Assembly (NCBI GenBank): GCA_029959085.1
Contig: JARWIR010000010.1
Span: forward strand, 39,347,703-39,411,702
Length of the DNA stretch: 64,000 bases
DNA from: Nemophila menziesii
Taxonomy: Eukaryota; Streptophyta; Magnoliopsida; Boraginales; Hydrophyllaceae
Reading direction: 5' to 3'
The notes below the pieces were generated by a model. That model searched no databases and was not told the DNA's origin. It saw only the letters and a program-made list of their open reading frames with translations. Of this stretch, positions 32,754 to 44,681 are shown piece by piece (position 1 is the first letter of the stretch; each line of letters starts with the position of its first letter). A program made the position numbers and the translations under genes.

Positions 32754-35700
32754 ATATAGCCTCTTGGAATGTTAGGGGTTTAAATAACATCCTTAGACAG
32801 TTGGATGTCAAGGAATTTATTAATAAAAATAAGGTTAGGCTGATTGGCTTGCTTGAAACTAAGGTGAAGCAACCAAACGCTGAATCAATAATAAGGAATC
32901 ATTTTCATAGGTATGAATTTCTTCATAACTATAATAAAGACATTACAGGTAGAGTTTGGATTCTTTGGGATCAAAATTATGTAAAGGTGGAATTAATTCA
33001 TGAAACTTTTCAAATCATATTTATCAAATTGGAGTTATTGGATGAAAGCTCAGTTTGCTATATTGGATTCATTTATGCGAGTAATGATGTTGATGATATG
33101 AAGCTATTATGGAAGGATATGATTAATTTAAGTAACAGATTCAAAGACCAAAAAGTCAGTTTCATAGGTGATTTCAATGAGATCCTCAATGTAAAGGATA
33201 GACTGAATTGTGAAGTTCTTGACAAAAGTGCATTTGATTTTATTGAATGTATTGATCAAGCCAATCTTTATGAGCACCAATATGGAGGACATTATTTTAC
33301 CTAGACAAACAAAAATAGTACAGGTCAATTGCGAGCTAGCAAAATTGATAGGTTATTCATCAATGATAAATGGCTAGACAAAGTAGAGTCTAGTGTAGTA
33401 GTGACTACACCTTCCACATCAGATCATAGTGTGCTTTTGGTTACCCTTGGAAAGAAAATATTATCTAAGCCGAGTGCCTTCAAGTTTTATAATATTTGGA
33501 CTACCCATAGTAAATTCTTAGAAGTGGTACAAAATGAATGGGAGGAGAATATTAATGGGAATAATATGTTCAGGTTCTGTATGAAACAGAGGAAAGTGAA
33601 ATTAGCTCTAAAGAGATTCAACAACTTATACTTTAAAAGGAATAATGAGAACATTGAAGCAATCAAAACACGTCTTAATAACTTGCAGAATGATATTATG
33701 CAAGGAGTTACTGATGAGGCTATTTTAAGGGAAGAAAGGATAATAGCTGGTGATCTTGAAAAGGCTGTGATGACACAGTATAATATTCTTAAACAAAAGG
33801 CTAGACTATCATTCACCAACGAAATGGATTGTAATTCTAACTATTTCTACAAACTAATAAAAGGTAGAATAGCTAGAAACAAAGTAAGTTCTTTAATCAC
33901 TGATGAAGGGGAGGTTATTACTGAACCTAACTCTATTAAACAAGAATTTGTGACCTATTATACCAAGCTACTGGGCACTGAGGATGTTAATGAAGAAGTG
34001 TGTGGAGTTAGTACCCTAAAGCAAATTGTTCAGAAACATATAAGTGAAGAACAAAAGAACATGTTAACATCTCCTTTTACTGATGAGGAAATTAAGAACT
34101 CATTATTCTCTATTAATGAACATAAGAGCCCTGGCCCTGATGGATTTAATTCATCCTTCTATAAAGCTTCATGGGACATAATTAAATATGATTTTATCTC
34201 AGCTATACAACAATGCTTTCATACAGGAGAGCTATTAAATCATGTCAATGCAACAAATATTGTGTTGATTCCAAAGGAGAAAAATGCTTCAAAGGTAACT
34301 AAGTTCAGACCTATATCTTGTGTCAATACCATCTACAAAACCATTTCAAGGGCTTTATCCAATAGACTAAAGAAGGTGTTAAACAGTTTAATTTCTATTA
34401 ACCAAGCAGCCTATGTTGGAGGGAGATTCATAAGTGATAATATCCTTGTTGCTCAAGAGATTGTGCTAGATTATGATAAAAAAAACTCCCACCCAAATTG
34501 TACTATTAACTTGGATCTCCAGAAGGCTTATGACTCAATTAATTGGAGGTTTATGATAAATACTCTTTATGCTTTTGAGTTTCCTGAGAAATTCATCACT
34601 TGGATGAGGATGTGTGTATGCACAACTTCTTACTCGGTTTGTGTAAATGGAGAACGATGTGGTTACTTTAAAGGGAAGAGAGGGCTCAGACAAGGAGACC
34701 CTCTCTCACCTTACTTATTTACTTTATGTATGGAGGTCTTCACAGGACTTTTCCATCACTTGGCTAGGAATTCAAGGTTTAAGTTTCATCATAAATGTAG
34801 AAGCTTAGTTCTTAACCACATGTGTTTTGCAGATGACATATTGATATTCTTAAAATCAGATATAAAATCAGCAGGTTTAATCAAGGAGGCTTTGAATTTA
34901 TACTCAAGAATCTCGGGTCTCAATATTAACTATCACAAAAGTGAACTTTATTTTGGAGGCACAAAAAAAGAAATCATGAGTAAGATATCTGACATTCTCA
35001 ATATCAAAATTGGAGAGCTACCTGTTAGGTATTTGGGGGTCCCACTAAACTCAAAAAAGTTAAGTGTTTCTGAAGGCAATAAGCTTATTAATAAGATTTG
35101 CGAAAATATTGAGGTTTGGTCTTTCAAATTATTATCTTATTCAGGCAGAGTTGAATTAATAAGGTGTGTTCTTGTTAGCAAGGTGTTATTTTGGGGTAGA
35201 ATTTTCTTACTTCCAAAGCAAGTTATTTACAAGCTTAACCAACGAATGTCTAGCTTTTTATGGAAGGGGAACTTAGAAGGCTCTCAAGGTGCTAGAATTT
35301 CCTGGAAATCTATATGCTCTAAGAAAGAAAATGGTGGGTTGAACATTCCAAACCTTGAAGACTTAAATAAAGTGTGTATATTGTCCATTTTTTGGAGAAT
35401 GTACTCGCAGAAAGAGAATTTATGGAGCTCTTGGACTAAAAATAATATTCTAAACGGCAAGTGTATATGGGGTATTGAATATAGACAATATCACTCGTGG
35501 GTTTGGAAGCAAATGTTAAAGATCAGAGAAATTGCTTATAAGTTCATTAGACATGAGGTAGGGAATGGTACGGACACATTTATGCTATGGGATAAGTGGA
35601 TTCAAGGTAAGAGTATACAACAAACCTTGAATATTGATTTGGGAAAACAAAATATAAACAGTAACAGGACTATCAATGAATTTTATGGTAGAGAAAGGTG

Positions 35701-36355
35701 GAGGCTTCCTCCTTGCATAGGTAAGGCTTTACCAATCATTCAAAATGTAAAGTTAACTGAAAACTCTGATAAAATAATATGGGAGCATAATATTAAACAA
35801 AAGTTTTCTTTTAAAAAAACCTTGTCAAGTATTAGTGAAGCAAAAGAGTATGTGGAATGGAGCGCAGTTGTTTGGAACAGGTTTTGCATTCCCAGATGCT
35901 CGTTTATTACTTGGGTAGCTGCTCAAGATAGACTCCCAACAAAGAATAGAATGTTAAGTTGGGGTTTACAGGTAAACTCTTTGTGTGATTTTTGCCTCAA
36001 TGGTGCAGAAGATAGGGATCATCTATTCTTATCTTGCTCATTTACGCAGAGAATTTTTAAGAAGGTTATGGAGCTTAGTGGTATGCACATTACAGCCTCG
36101 GATTTTCAGCCTTTGATCAAGTCTTTCTTGCTACTTCAAAATAAAGAACATCAAAGTATTGTAAGTTTAACTTTTACTTCATATGTGTATTGTATATGGA
36201 GTGAACGCAATGGAAGAAATCACGGGGGTTTAATGCTAAATGAGGAGCAAATAGAAAAGGAGATTAAGATGATGATATGCGCAAGATTGCAAGGTTTGAA
36301 ACTAAAAGGAAAAAGCTCAAGGGAAATTCTGGAAAAGTTAGTTAGTGGGCCTTAG
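32750..36355 (+). pseudogene. LINE2 ORF2: endonuclease-reverse transcriptase
   Basis: 1201 codons with one internal stop: TAG at 33302-33304 where relatives have Trp (FTWTN). AP-type endonuclease: SWNVRGLN at the N terminus, LLETK, GDFNEIL (about residue 140) and SDHSVLL (about 226). Reverse transcriptase (about 460-740): FRPISC, NLDLQKAYDSI, RGLRQGDPLSPYLF and the catalytic FADDIL (about 695). A zf-RVT region near 1045-1095 (FITWVAAQDRLPT, CDFCLNGAEDRDHLFLSC). No RNase H follows. With a single nonsense change it is among the better preserved LINE polymerases here. Confidence 0.93.
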
Positions 36356-36516
36356 TAAATGAGCCTCTTGTAATTTCTCTTTTATATGCGTTTAAAATGT
36401 AATGTAATGTCTTGTTAATGGGCCTTATTATGTAGGCTTGAAAAGTTTGTAAAGGATATGGTTTGTTGAGTTTTTTAATGAAATAGTTTTGATTTGCCGA
36501 TCAAAAAAAAAAAAAA

Positions 36517-36732
36517 AACAGCAGCATCAGAATTCAATTCCACCGGATTAATTCTTGTTCGTTTGCTTGTTCTTCCAGGATGATCGATGGCCGCTAACGC
36601 AGGAGATTCCTCCACCTGGAGGGCTGGAGAGTGCGAACTGGATGGAGCAGCAGCCATCGCTTGATTGTTCTCCTCAGAATTGCCATCGAAAGGGGCCTTC
36701 TCGCCGGCCTGGTTGGGGGGCGCTGCAGCCAT
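36517..36732 (-). pseudogene. LINE1 ORF1, N-terminal part
   Basis: First 72 codons of LINE1 ORF1 (MAAAPPNQAGEKAPFDG, Ala/Ser/Pro-rich), ending at the LINE2 target duplication in phase with 31222. The LINE1 5' untranslated region follows to about 36793. Confidence 0.8.
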
Positions 36733-36803
36733 TGTAGCGTTGTTGTTTGTTTGTTTTTTTCCGAAATATTTGGAGCGTACAGTATAGCCGTTATTAGTTG
36801 ATA

Positions 36804-37410
36804 GTTTGATTAATGTAGGTCTCTTTGTCCATTAAGAATTAGGGTCGAATTTGATGTTTTATTTAAATATATCTGAGTATTATTTGATTCTAGATTAAAT
36901 TTTGAAAATTTTAATTATTGCATGAATATTCTAACTACTTATTAAGCGCAAAAGAACAATGCGGGTTAATTTAGAAAATAAGACTCTTTTCTTTTTTATT
37001 TAATAAAGATAGTTGTTATAGTAATAATAAAAATATATAAATAGCAAACGATCTAATGGATTTAAATATTATATAAAATTATGAAAAAAGTTACAAAAAA
37101 TCTATTACTAAAATAAAAAACTAATTAATTGATGTGATAAAACTAGTTAAGTTACAAGAATTTCGTTCTAAAATGGAGTATAAGGGGAAGTAAGAGTGAG
37201 GTTGATGAGGGGATATTCTTGCCGTAATAGGTAATGAAATTAGTTAGTCGTGTGAGTTGTTCTTTAAGTAGTGGGAAGGGGAAACTAAAGCACACTTCTT
37301 ACTTCTTCCAAGCATTCTTTATTTATTCCAAGTTATTATCTTCATAATTATTAATTCTTTTTTCTGGATGATTACTAAGTAATCGTCAGGTGTATGCAAA
37401 TAAAGGAAAC
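36804..37410. other. AT-rich stretch without a recognisable gene
   Basis: Spacer between LINE1 and LINE3. No coding or repeat signal that I could support. Confidence 0.6.
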
Positions 37411-37437
37411 AAAACTATACTACAACTATAAGGACAA

Positions 37438-37956
37438 GTGACCTGAAGGGTGCAAGGTGCAAATTGTAAGCGAGTTATGGACAAGTGGAACAACTAAGTG
37501 GAATATGGAGTTATTAAACGAGATATTTCCGGAACCACTTATTCCCATCATACTTAGGGAAAGAGTATTCTCAAACGATAAACCCGATAGGTTTATAAGG
37601 CCACATGAAAATAACAGTGAATATATAACCAAAACAGGATATGAGGTGTTAACAGACCATGTGACATTTGAGGAGCCTCACAAGTCATTCGGTGTCCCAT
37701 TAGTAAGTATATTATGGAAAATTATTTGGGGATCTAATGTTCCTATTAAGGTAAGAATTTTTAACTGGAATGCTTGTAATCATGCTATCTCAACATGAAC
37801 AAATCTTGAAAAACGAAAATGCGAGGTAAAAGTGGAATGCAGATGGTGTAACATAGAAAATGAGACGGTGGAACATATGTTCCTTACATGTGGAGTTGCA
37901 AAGTTGGTATGGGAAAGGTCAGCCATGCAAACTAATATACAACATATTGAGATGGA
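37438..37956 (+). pseudogene. LINE3 ORF2 zf-RVT part
   Basis: Matches LINE5 ORF2 from about residue 955: ELWTSGTTKWNMELLNEIF, YITKTGYEVLTDH, ILWKIIWGSNVPIKVRIF, CRWCNIENETVEHMFLTC. One TGA at about 37796 (relatives continue TGTNLEKRK). It breaks at the copia 5-bp target TTTGG and resumes in frame at 44682. Confidence 0.88.
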
Positions 37957-37961
37957 TTTGG

Positions 37962-38987
37962 TGTGATTAAAAGTAATCACCGGTTTTACAAAATAGAAAT
38001 GGATTCCGAAAAACCAGAAAGAAGTAAAAACAGTTTAAAGTAAACTAACAGTTACAATGAAACTGGAAAAAACGATTACACGAAATCGAATAACAATACA
38101 CGGAAATGTGATTACAAAATTACACGGAAATAGTTACGAAAACAAACTTACACGGAAAAGAAAACGAGCCTAATCCTCGGTTGTTAAAAAGATATTCCGG
38201 CGGTACCCGGTTATCTCTAACAGAACAGAAAACTATAAGTGTTTTGAGAGTGAGAGAAGAGGCAGAGTTTTTGTGTTTTTCCTTTGTAATTCGTAGCTGT
38301 AGAGAGGGGAATGGGAGCTCTATATATAGGGGTGAGGAGTGGAATATACAAGCCATGCAGAAAACGCCCCTATTAAATCCCATGATTCTCTCTTCCGGAT
38401 TTGTCTTGATGTTGACGTTTTGATTGATATGTAACCCCCACGTTTACAATATTCTGTAACAGCCACATTGACCTTTTGATTTCCCACGTGTTTGACTTGA
38501 GCTGAATATTCTTTCCCTTCTTTACCTTTAACGCGTGCGAGATTAGTGGAGCTTTGTCTCTACGTTTAAGTTGAGTAGTCAACTCTCCACACTATAAGAG
38601 CTGGTACAAAATCCATTTCATTTTTCATTTTTTGACTCCCCAAACTCCCCACGAACCACGAACCACGACCCACGCTCCACGCCTCACGCCTCACGCCGTC
38701 GCCGTCGCCGGTGCCGGTGCCGGTGCCGGGCCGGGTCGGGTGGGTGGTGGTGGTGGTGCGCGCGTGTGGGTTAGATCATTGCTTTGCCATATGCATGATT
38801 ATAGGATTATTGGACTTAGTTGATATCACATAGTATAAAAGTAGCTTTATTTCTTTATTCCCCACCGATGTGGGAAAGTTTAAAAAACCCACTTCCATTT
38901 TATCAACTGTCCAATTGTCACAGCAGCAAATCTTTTGACTTTATCAAATGATCACTTGACATCACTTGACATAGAGGATGTCCAACA
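37962..38987 (-). repeat. Copia 3' LTR (left copy)
   Basis: 1026 bp. It starts on the plus strand with hairpin sequence GTGATTAAAAGTAATCAC (37963-37980). The minus-strand TATA-like box is at 38320-38329. A GC-rich segment at 38640-38770 has (CCACGAA)n-like and GCCGGT repeats and a G-quadruplex-type run at 38728-38744. Two ATCACTTGAC direct repeats lie near 38951-38971. Confidence 0.95.
38728..38744 (+). promoter_or_regulatory. G-quadruplex-type motif in copia LTR
   Basis: Four GGG runs with loops of 2, 2 and 1 bases (GGGCCGGGTCGGGTGGG), template-strand side relative to the element. The identical copy is at 44417-44433. By motif it could fold, but its role is unproven. Confidence 0.6.
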
Positions 38988-39521
38988 ATCCCCCACACAT
39001 TTGAATGTCAATAAAGGTTTGATGAGAAGGTTCCAGAAAGAAGAATGGGTGAATTGTACTTAAGTGCCAATATCTTGCGATTTGAATTGACACGTAGTGA
39101 AGTGAGGCAACCACCGAATTCCGTTTAAGTGAACTTACTCTTGAACTTTAACGGTTATCGATCGAGACCCTCACAGCACATACTCAACCCGATTCAAGGT
39201 TATGGTTCCCTCTAACCTCACCTTTTGGTTCATCAAGCCCTTCTCTAAGGACCACCCTTTACGGGCTATGAACTTGGTGGATCTATTCATTTTGAGAGTG
39301 GTGTAAGGACGTCTCCTCAGCACTCTACCATGAATGTTTGGGTTTCAAAGTTACCCTTGAATTCATCAAGTCCTTCTCAAAAGAACCACCATAAAGGCTA
39401 TGAATTCAAAAATGTGAGTTTCAACACTCGGTACGCCTTTTTCATCAAGTCCTTCTCGAAAGGACCACCACAAGTGGCTATGAACAAGACGATTTAGGTT
39501 TGAGCCTTAGGGATGGTGAAA

Positions 39522-42500
39522 TCACATTGACTCATTAGTCACATGTTCCCACTTAATGGGTTTTAGTCCCATCCCCCTCGACGTCTCCAGGACTAGTCTC
39601 CTGGTCAAGCCTTTGGTGAACGGATCAGCTAGATTCTCCTCTGATCGTACAAATTCCAAGGCTATCACACCATTCTTCAGTAATTGTCTTACTGACCCAT
39701 GTCTGATGCGAATATGTCTCTTCTTCCCATTGTAGGCGCTATTGTGAGCGACTCCAATGGCTGCTTGTGAATCACAGTGGATACATACAGGTGTGGCACT
39801 TCCTTCCCAAAGTGGCACATCCGATAAGAGACTTCTCAACCACTCAGCTTCTTGCCCAGCTAACTCTAGTGCTATGAACTCAGACTCCATGGTGGAGCGT
39901 GCTATACAGGTCTGTTTGGAAGACTTCCACGATATAGCACCTCCCCCTAAGGAGAACACATAACCACTGGTGGAGTTTACTTCGTCATTGTCAGATATCC
40001 AGTTTGCATCACAAAAACCCTCAAGGACTGCAGGGAATTTGTTATAGTGCAAGCCTAGATCGATGGTACCCCTCAAGTATTTCAATAGACGGCGAAGTGC
40101 AACCCAGTGATCACTACTTGGGTTATGAGTATAGCGACTAAGTCTACTCACGGCATAGGCAATATCGGGTCGAGTATAGTTCATTAGGAACATTACACTT
40201 CCTATGATTTTAGCATATTCATTTTGGGATACAGCATCCCCTACATGTTTAGATAAGTTAATGCTAGAATCATAAGGAGTATTTACAGGCGTTACATCAA
40301 AGGAATTGAACTTCTTCAGCATCCTTTCTACGTAATGAGACTGATTCAGGGTAATACCATTACTGCTTCTAATGATTTTTACCCCAAGTATCACATCAGC
40401 TTCTCCCATATCTTTCATGTCGAATCTGGAAGACAAGAAACGTTTAGTCTCATTTATAATATGAATAGTAGTACCAAAGATGAGCATGTCATCTACATAA
40501 AGGCAGATGATAACACACTCTGAATTTGTTACCTTGGAGTAAACACATGAATCAGAAGTGTTAGCTATAAACCCATATGAAATTAGAGTACTATCTAGTT
40601 TTTCATACCATTTTTTCGGTGCCTGTTTCAAGCCATACAAGGATTTTTTCAACTTACACACTTTGTCCCCTTGACCAGGGACCACACACCCTTCAGGTTG
40701 AGCCATGTAGATCTCTTCATCTAGATCTCCGTTCAAGAACGCGGTTTTGACATCCATTTGATGTATTACAAGTTCGTGAATGACGGCTAAGGCAATAAGG
40801 GTTCTTATCGTGGCAATTTTGGTCACTGGGGAATAGGTGTCAAAATAATCTTGACCTTTCTTTTGGGTGAAGCCCTTAATAACAAGTCTGGCTTTGAATT
40901 TTTCTATTGAGCCATCGGGTCTCAACTTTTTCTTAAAAATCCATTTGCTACTAATCGCTTTGCTACCCCTAGGTAAGTTGGTTAATTCCCATGTATGGTT
41001 ACTTTTAATTGACTCAAGTTCACTATTAATAGCCTCTTTCCAAAAACTAGCATCTATAGATTTTAACGCATCATCATAAGTTTTTGGGTCATCCTCCATG
41101 AGGAAGCAATTGACTACCTGTTCGTCTAATAGATCAATGTGAGAACCTTCTGTGATAAAGGCTGTTATAAAGTCAGGGCCGAAGCTAGACTCAATCCTGC
41201 GCCTCTTACTTCTCCTAGGTTCTTCCTCGGGAATACTGCTAGGCTCCATGGAAGTGGAGGGGTTAGGAAAAACATCACAAATAGGTACAAGATCATTAGT
41301 AGATAAGTTATCAACAGGTAAAGAAGCATTGACAGTATTTAAATCTTTCAAAGGAAAAACATGTTCAAAAAACTCAGCGTCTCTAGATTCACAGATAGAG
41401 TTATCTTCTAATGACAAGAATCTGTAAGCCGCACTATTCTGAGCATACCCTATGAAAATTGAGTCAATGGTTTTGGGACCAACGGTGACAGTTTTAAAAT
41501 CAGGTAGTTTGACTTTGGCTAGGCACCCCCACACTTTTAAAAATTTCAGGTTTGGTGGAAAACCCTTCCACATTTCATACGGGGTCTTTTCTAGGGATTT
41601 ATGAGGTACCCTATTAAGAACATAACAGGCTGATAGGACAGCTTCCCCCCACATGTTGTTTGGTAAACCTGAACTTATTAACATGGCATTCATAGTCTCT
41701 TTAAGGGACCTATTCTTTCTTTCCGCTATGCCGTTTTGTTGGGGTGTATAAGGGGCACTAAGTTCGTGGATAATCCCATTTGTTTCACAAAACTCTTTAA
41801 GGGAATTAGAACTATACTCGCCTCCTCTATCGGACCTAAGTCGTTTGATTTTACTGTCTAGTTGGTTTTCAACTTCGGCTTTATATTTTAAAAACGCATT
41901 TTCCGCCTCATCTTTAGTTTTAAGGAGATACACTTTAGTAAACCTAGAGTAGTCATCTACGAAGGTTATGTAATAAAGTTTTCCACCTCTACTAGCGGAG
42001 TTTTTAAAATCAGCTAAGTCCGAATGAACTAATTCAAGCAGTTTAGTTTGTCTCGTGGTAACGGGTTTAAAAGGTTTTTTCGCAAGTTTGGACTCTACAC
42101 ATATTTGACATTTTTCAAGGTCATCCACGTTGCTAACGGGTATTAGTCCAAGATTTTTAAGCCTTTTAATAGACGCAACATTTAAATGGCCTAGTCTACC
42201 GTGCCACGTTTGAACGGACTCAACAATATAAGCGGAATTAGATGCATTCTCATTAAGGGTTACAGTGTTTAAAACAAACAAGCCATTATTAAGGTACCCT
42301 TTCCCCACGAATTCGTCATTTTTGGTGATAATGACTTTACCCCCCTCGAACACAAGTTTGAGACTAACTTTATTAAGGAGAGCCCCAGAAACTAAGTTCC
42401 TACGGAGAGAGGGAACGAAGAGAACATCATTTAGTTCAAGAGTCTTACCAGAGGTGAGTTTGAGTGGAACCTGACCTTTACCAAGAACAGTAGCGGTGGA

Positions 42501-43604
42501 AGAGTCACCCAAGTACACACACTCACCATCAGTTGCTTTTTCGAATTTCTTGAACAAGGCTTTGTTTGCACAGAAATGGCGAGAAGCTCCAGTGTCAAGG
42601 ATCCACTCGCTCTTATTCTCTACCAAATTTACCTCAACCATTACCGCAGCGATGATTTCTTCGGTCTCAGTCAGATTCGCGGCAGCTTTGGGACCCTGGC
42701 CAGCTCTCTGGGGACATTCAAAAGCTTTGTGCCCTTCTTTGCCACAACAGTAACAGGCCCCTTTAGTTTTTTGAATCTTACCAGAGATCTTAAATCCTCC
42801 ACCTTGTTTGTTGGTGTTGCCGCGATTCTTGTTTCCCCCAGACTTAGATTTGTTGGACCCTTGTTGCTTTCCCTTCCCTTTGAACCTGTCTTTGTTACCT
42901 TGGCCAGAACCTTCGACTAGATTAGCTTTGGAGGAATGAGAAGGGAAAGAGATTGACTTATCCTTTAATCGATTCGCTTCTTCGACTTGGATGTGGCTGA
43001 TGAGCTCTTGGAGGGTCATTTCTTTCTTTTTGTGCTTGAGGTGGTTGCGGTATTCACTCCAAGATGGGGGAAATTTCTCAAGCAAAATGTTGGCTTGAAG
43101 AATTTCACACATCTTCATGCCTTCGGCGATTACCTCCGCGCATAGGTTCTCGTACACGTGAAGTTGTTCAGTCATAGGTTTCTGATCCGTAAGTCTAAAG
43201 TTATACCAATTCCCAGTCACATACTTTTTCTTACCCGAATCATCAGCCCCATATTTCTTCTCGAGAGTTTCCCATATGACCTTTGCCGATTTTTCTTTGG
43301 CAAGGAGGTCAAAAATGGGATTAGTTACGTGGTTCAACATCCAGCCCCGAGCCATGGTATTAGCTCTTTTGAACCTAGATTCGAGGGCAGCATGCCTAGC
43401 TAGCTCTTGTTCAGTATGTGCTCCAATTTCCAAAAGAGGAGGAGCCTCGACTATAGCAAAGTCGAGTTCATACTGTTCAAGGCAAATCATGATTTTTTGC
43501 GCCCAACGCTTATAGTTAGAACCATTAAGGGGCTCTAACTTGTTCGCGTCGAGAAGTGGCTTTGAGTTCAAAGAGGAACCAACAGCCGAAATCGGAAGAG
43601 CCAT
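39522..43604 (-). CDS. gag-pol: Copia Gag-Pol polyprotein
   Basis: 1360 codons with no stop or frameshift. The ATG is at 43604; a TTG two codons upstream is in frame but is not taken as start. Gag (UBN2-like, about 25-230; [14 protein letters not shown]), CCHC knuckle [14 protein letters not shown] (about 283), protease [11 protein letters not shown] (about 337), pre-integrase [10 protein letters not shown], integrase core ([27 protein letters not shown] acids), RRSKR linker, reverse transcriptase with [10 protein letters not shown] (about 1035), RNase H ([29 protein letters not shown]) and a C-terminal tail. All catalytic motifs look normal, and with identical LTRs this element could still be mobile. 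It makes all proteins for cDNA synthesis and integration from one frame, as copia elements do. Confidence 0.96.
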   Translation of the reverse strand: MALPISAVGSSLNSKPLLDANKLEPLNGSNYKRWAQKIMICLEQYELDFAIVEAPPLLEIGAHTEQELARHAALESRFKRANTMARGWMLNHVTNPIFDLLAKEKSAKVIWETLEKKYGADDSGKKKYVTGNWYNFRLTDQKPMTEQLHVYENLCAEVIAEGMKMCEILQANILLEKFPPSWSEYRNHLKHKKKEMTLQELISHIQVEEANRLKDKSISFPSHSSKANLVEGSGQGNKDRFKGKGKQQGSNKSKSGGNKNRGNTNKQGGGFKISGKIQKTKGACYCCGKEGHKAFECPQRAGQGPKAAANLTETEEIIAAVMVEVNLVENKSEWILDTGASRHFCANKALFKKFEKATDGECVYLGDSSTATVLGKGQVPLKLTSGKTLELNDVLFVPSLRRNLVSGALLNKVSLKLVFEGGKVIITKNDEFVGKGYLNNGLFVLNTVTLNENASNSAYIVESVQTWHGRLGHLNVASIKRLKNLGLIPVSNVDDLEKCQICVESKLAKKPFKPVTTRQTKLLELVHSDLADFKNSASRGGKLYYITFVDDYSRFTKVYLLKTKDEAENAFLKYKAEVENQLDSKIKRLRSDRGGEYSSNSLKEFCETNGIIHELSAPYTPQQNGIAERKNRSLKETMNAMLISSGLPNNMWGEAVLSACYVLNRVPHKSLEKTPYEMWKGFPPNLKFLKVWGCLAKVKLPDFKTVTVGPKTIDSIFIGYAQNSAAYRFLSLEDNSICESRDAEFFEHVFPLKDLNTVNASLPVDNLSTNDLVPICDVFPNPSTSMEPSSIPEEEPRRSKRRRIESSFGPDFITAFITEGSHIDLLDEQVVNCFLMEDDPKTYDDALKSIDASFWKEAINSELESIKSNHTWELTNLPRGSKAISSKWIFKKKLRPDGSIEKFKARLVIKGFTQKKGQDYFDTYSPVTKIATIRTLIALAVIHELVIHQMDVKTAFLNGDLDEEIYMAQPEGCVVPGQGDKVCKLKKSLYGLKQAPKKWYEKLDSTLISYGFIANTSDSCVYSKVTNSECVIICLYVDDMLIFGTTIHIINETKRFLSSRFDMKDMGEADVILGVKIIRSSNGITLNQSHYVERMLKKFNSFDVTPVNTPYDSSINLSKHVGDAVSQNEYAKIIGSVMFLMNYTRPDIAYAVSRLSRYTHNPSSDHWVALRRLLKYLRGTIDLGLHYNKFPAVLEGFCDANWISDNDEVNSTSGYVFSLGGGAISWKSSKQTCIARSTMESEFIALELAGQEAEWLRSLLSDVPLWEGSATPVCIHCDSQAAIGVAHNSAYNGKKRHIRIRHGSVRQLLKNGVIALEFVRSEENLADPFTKGLTRRLVLETSRGMGLKPIKWEHVTNESM

Positions 43605-43650
43605 TTTCAAAAACTAACCGGTGAAAAAGAAAGTGAATATCTTTTTAAAT

Positions 43651-44676
43651 TGTGATTAAAAGTAATCACCGGTTTTACAAAATAGAAATGGATTCCGAAA
43701 AACCAGAAAGAAGTAAAAACAGTTTAAAGTAAACTAACAGTTACAATGAAACTGGAAAAAACGATTACACGAAATCGAATAACAATACACGGAAATGTGA
43801 TTACAAAATTACACGGAAATAGTTACGAAAACAAACTTACACGGAAAAGAAAACGAGCCTAATCCTCGGTTGTTAAAAAGATATTCCGGCGGTACCCGGT
43901 TATCTCTAACAGAACAGAAAACTATAAGTGTTTTGAGAGTGAGAGAAGAGGCAGAGTTTTTGTGTTTTTCCTTTGTAATTCGTAGCTGTAGAGAGGGGAA
44001 TGGGAGCTCTATATATAGGGGTGAGGAGTGGAATATACAAGCCATGCAGAAAACGCCCCTATTAAATCCCATGATTCTCTCTTCCGGATTTGTCTTGATG
44101 TTGACGTTTTGATTGATATGTAACCCCCACGTTTACAATATTCTGTAACAGCCACATTGACCTTTTGATTTCCCACGTGTTTGACTTGAGCTGAATATTC
44201 TTTCCCTTCTTTACCTTTAACGCGTGCGAGATTAGTGGAGCTTTGTCTCTACGTTTAAGTTGAGTAGTCAACTCTCCACACTATAAGAGCTGGTACAAAA
44301 TCCATTTCATTTTTCATTTTTTGACTCCCCAAACTCCCCACGAACCACGAACCACGACCCACGCTCCACGCCTCACGCCTCACGCCGTCGCCGTCGCCGG
44401 TGCCGGTGCCGGTGCCGGGCCGGGTCGGGTGGGTGGTGGTGGTGGTGCGCGCGTGTGGGTTAGATCATTGCTTTGCCATATGCATGATTATAGGATTATT
44501 GGACTTAGTTGATATCACATAGTATAAAAGTAGCTTTATTTCTTTATTCCCCACCGATGTGGGAAAGTTTAAAAAACCCACTTCCATTTTATCAACTGTC
44601 CAATTGTCACAGCAGCAAATCTTTTGACTTTATCAAATGATCACTTGACATCACTTGACATAGAGGATGTCCAACA
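43651..44676 (-). repeat. Copia 5' LTR (right copy)
   Basis: 1026 bp, with no difference seen from the left copy. TATA-like box at about 44009-44018 on the minus strand (TATATATAG). G-rich motif at 44417-44433. Confidence 0.95.
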
Positions 44677-44681
44677 TTTGG

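Larger units (their letters stand above)
31239..36516 (+). mobile_element. LINE2: full-length L1-type element
   Basis: A 5.3-kb non-LTR element with a 5' untranslated region (about 280 bp), ORF1, ORF2 overlapping it by ATGA, a 3' region and poly(A) (from 36503). Bounded by perfect 16-bp duplications and inserted head-on into ORF1 of LINE1. Damage is limited to three in-frame stops. It lacks an RNase H domain, unlike LINE1, LINE3 and LINE5, so it belongs to a different plant L1 lineage. Confidence 0.92.
28122..36793 (-). mobile_element. LINE1: rearranged L1-type element, split by LINE2
   Basis: Non-LTR retrotransposon read right to left. The poly(A) end appears as T-run 28123-28133. TTAGTTGATA flanks both sides (28112-28121 and 36794-36803), a probable target duplication. 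After removing LINE2 (31239-36516) about 3.4 kb remain: 5' untranslated region, ORF1 (36732-36517 joined to 31222-29396), a GC-rich block, and only the RNase H end of ORF2. Endonuclease and reverse transcriptase are missing, so the element was deleted or assembled before or after insertion and cannot move by itself. Confidence 0.85.
37962..44676 (-). mobile_element. Intact Ty1/copia retrotransposon
   Basis: 6.7 kb with two 1026-bp LTRs (TG...CA ends in either orientation) and a 5-bp duplication TTTGG (37957-37961, 44677-44681). The coding strand is minus, so the 5' LTR is the right one. All frames compared between the LTRs are identical and I found no difference, so this is the youngest insertion in the window. 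It has a single intact polyprotein. A purine tract (reverse complement of 38990-38997, TGTGGGGG) adjoins the left LTR. No primer site starting TGG adjoins the right LTR. Confidence 0.95.

Noticed and set aside
38120..38823. Four small frames repeated exactly in both copia LTRs
   Set aside because: Non-coding LTR sequence duplicated by reverse transcription.
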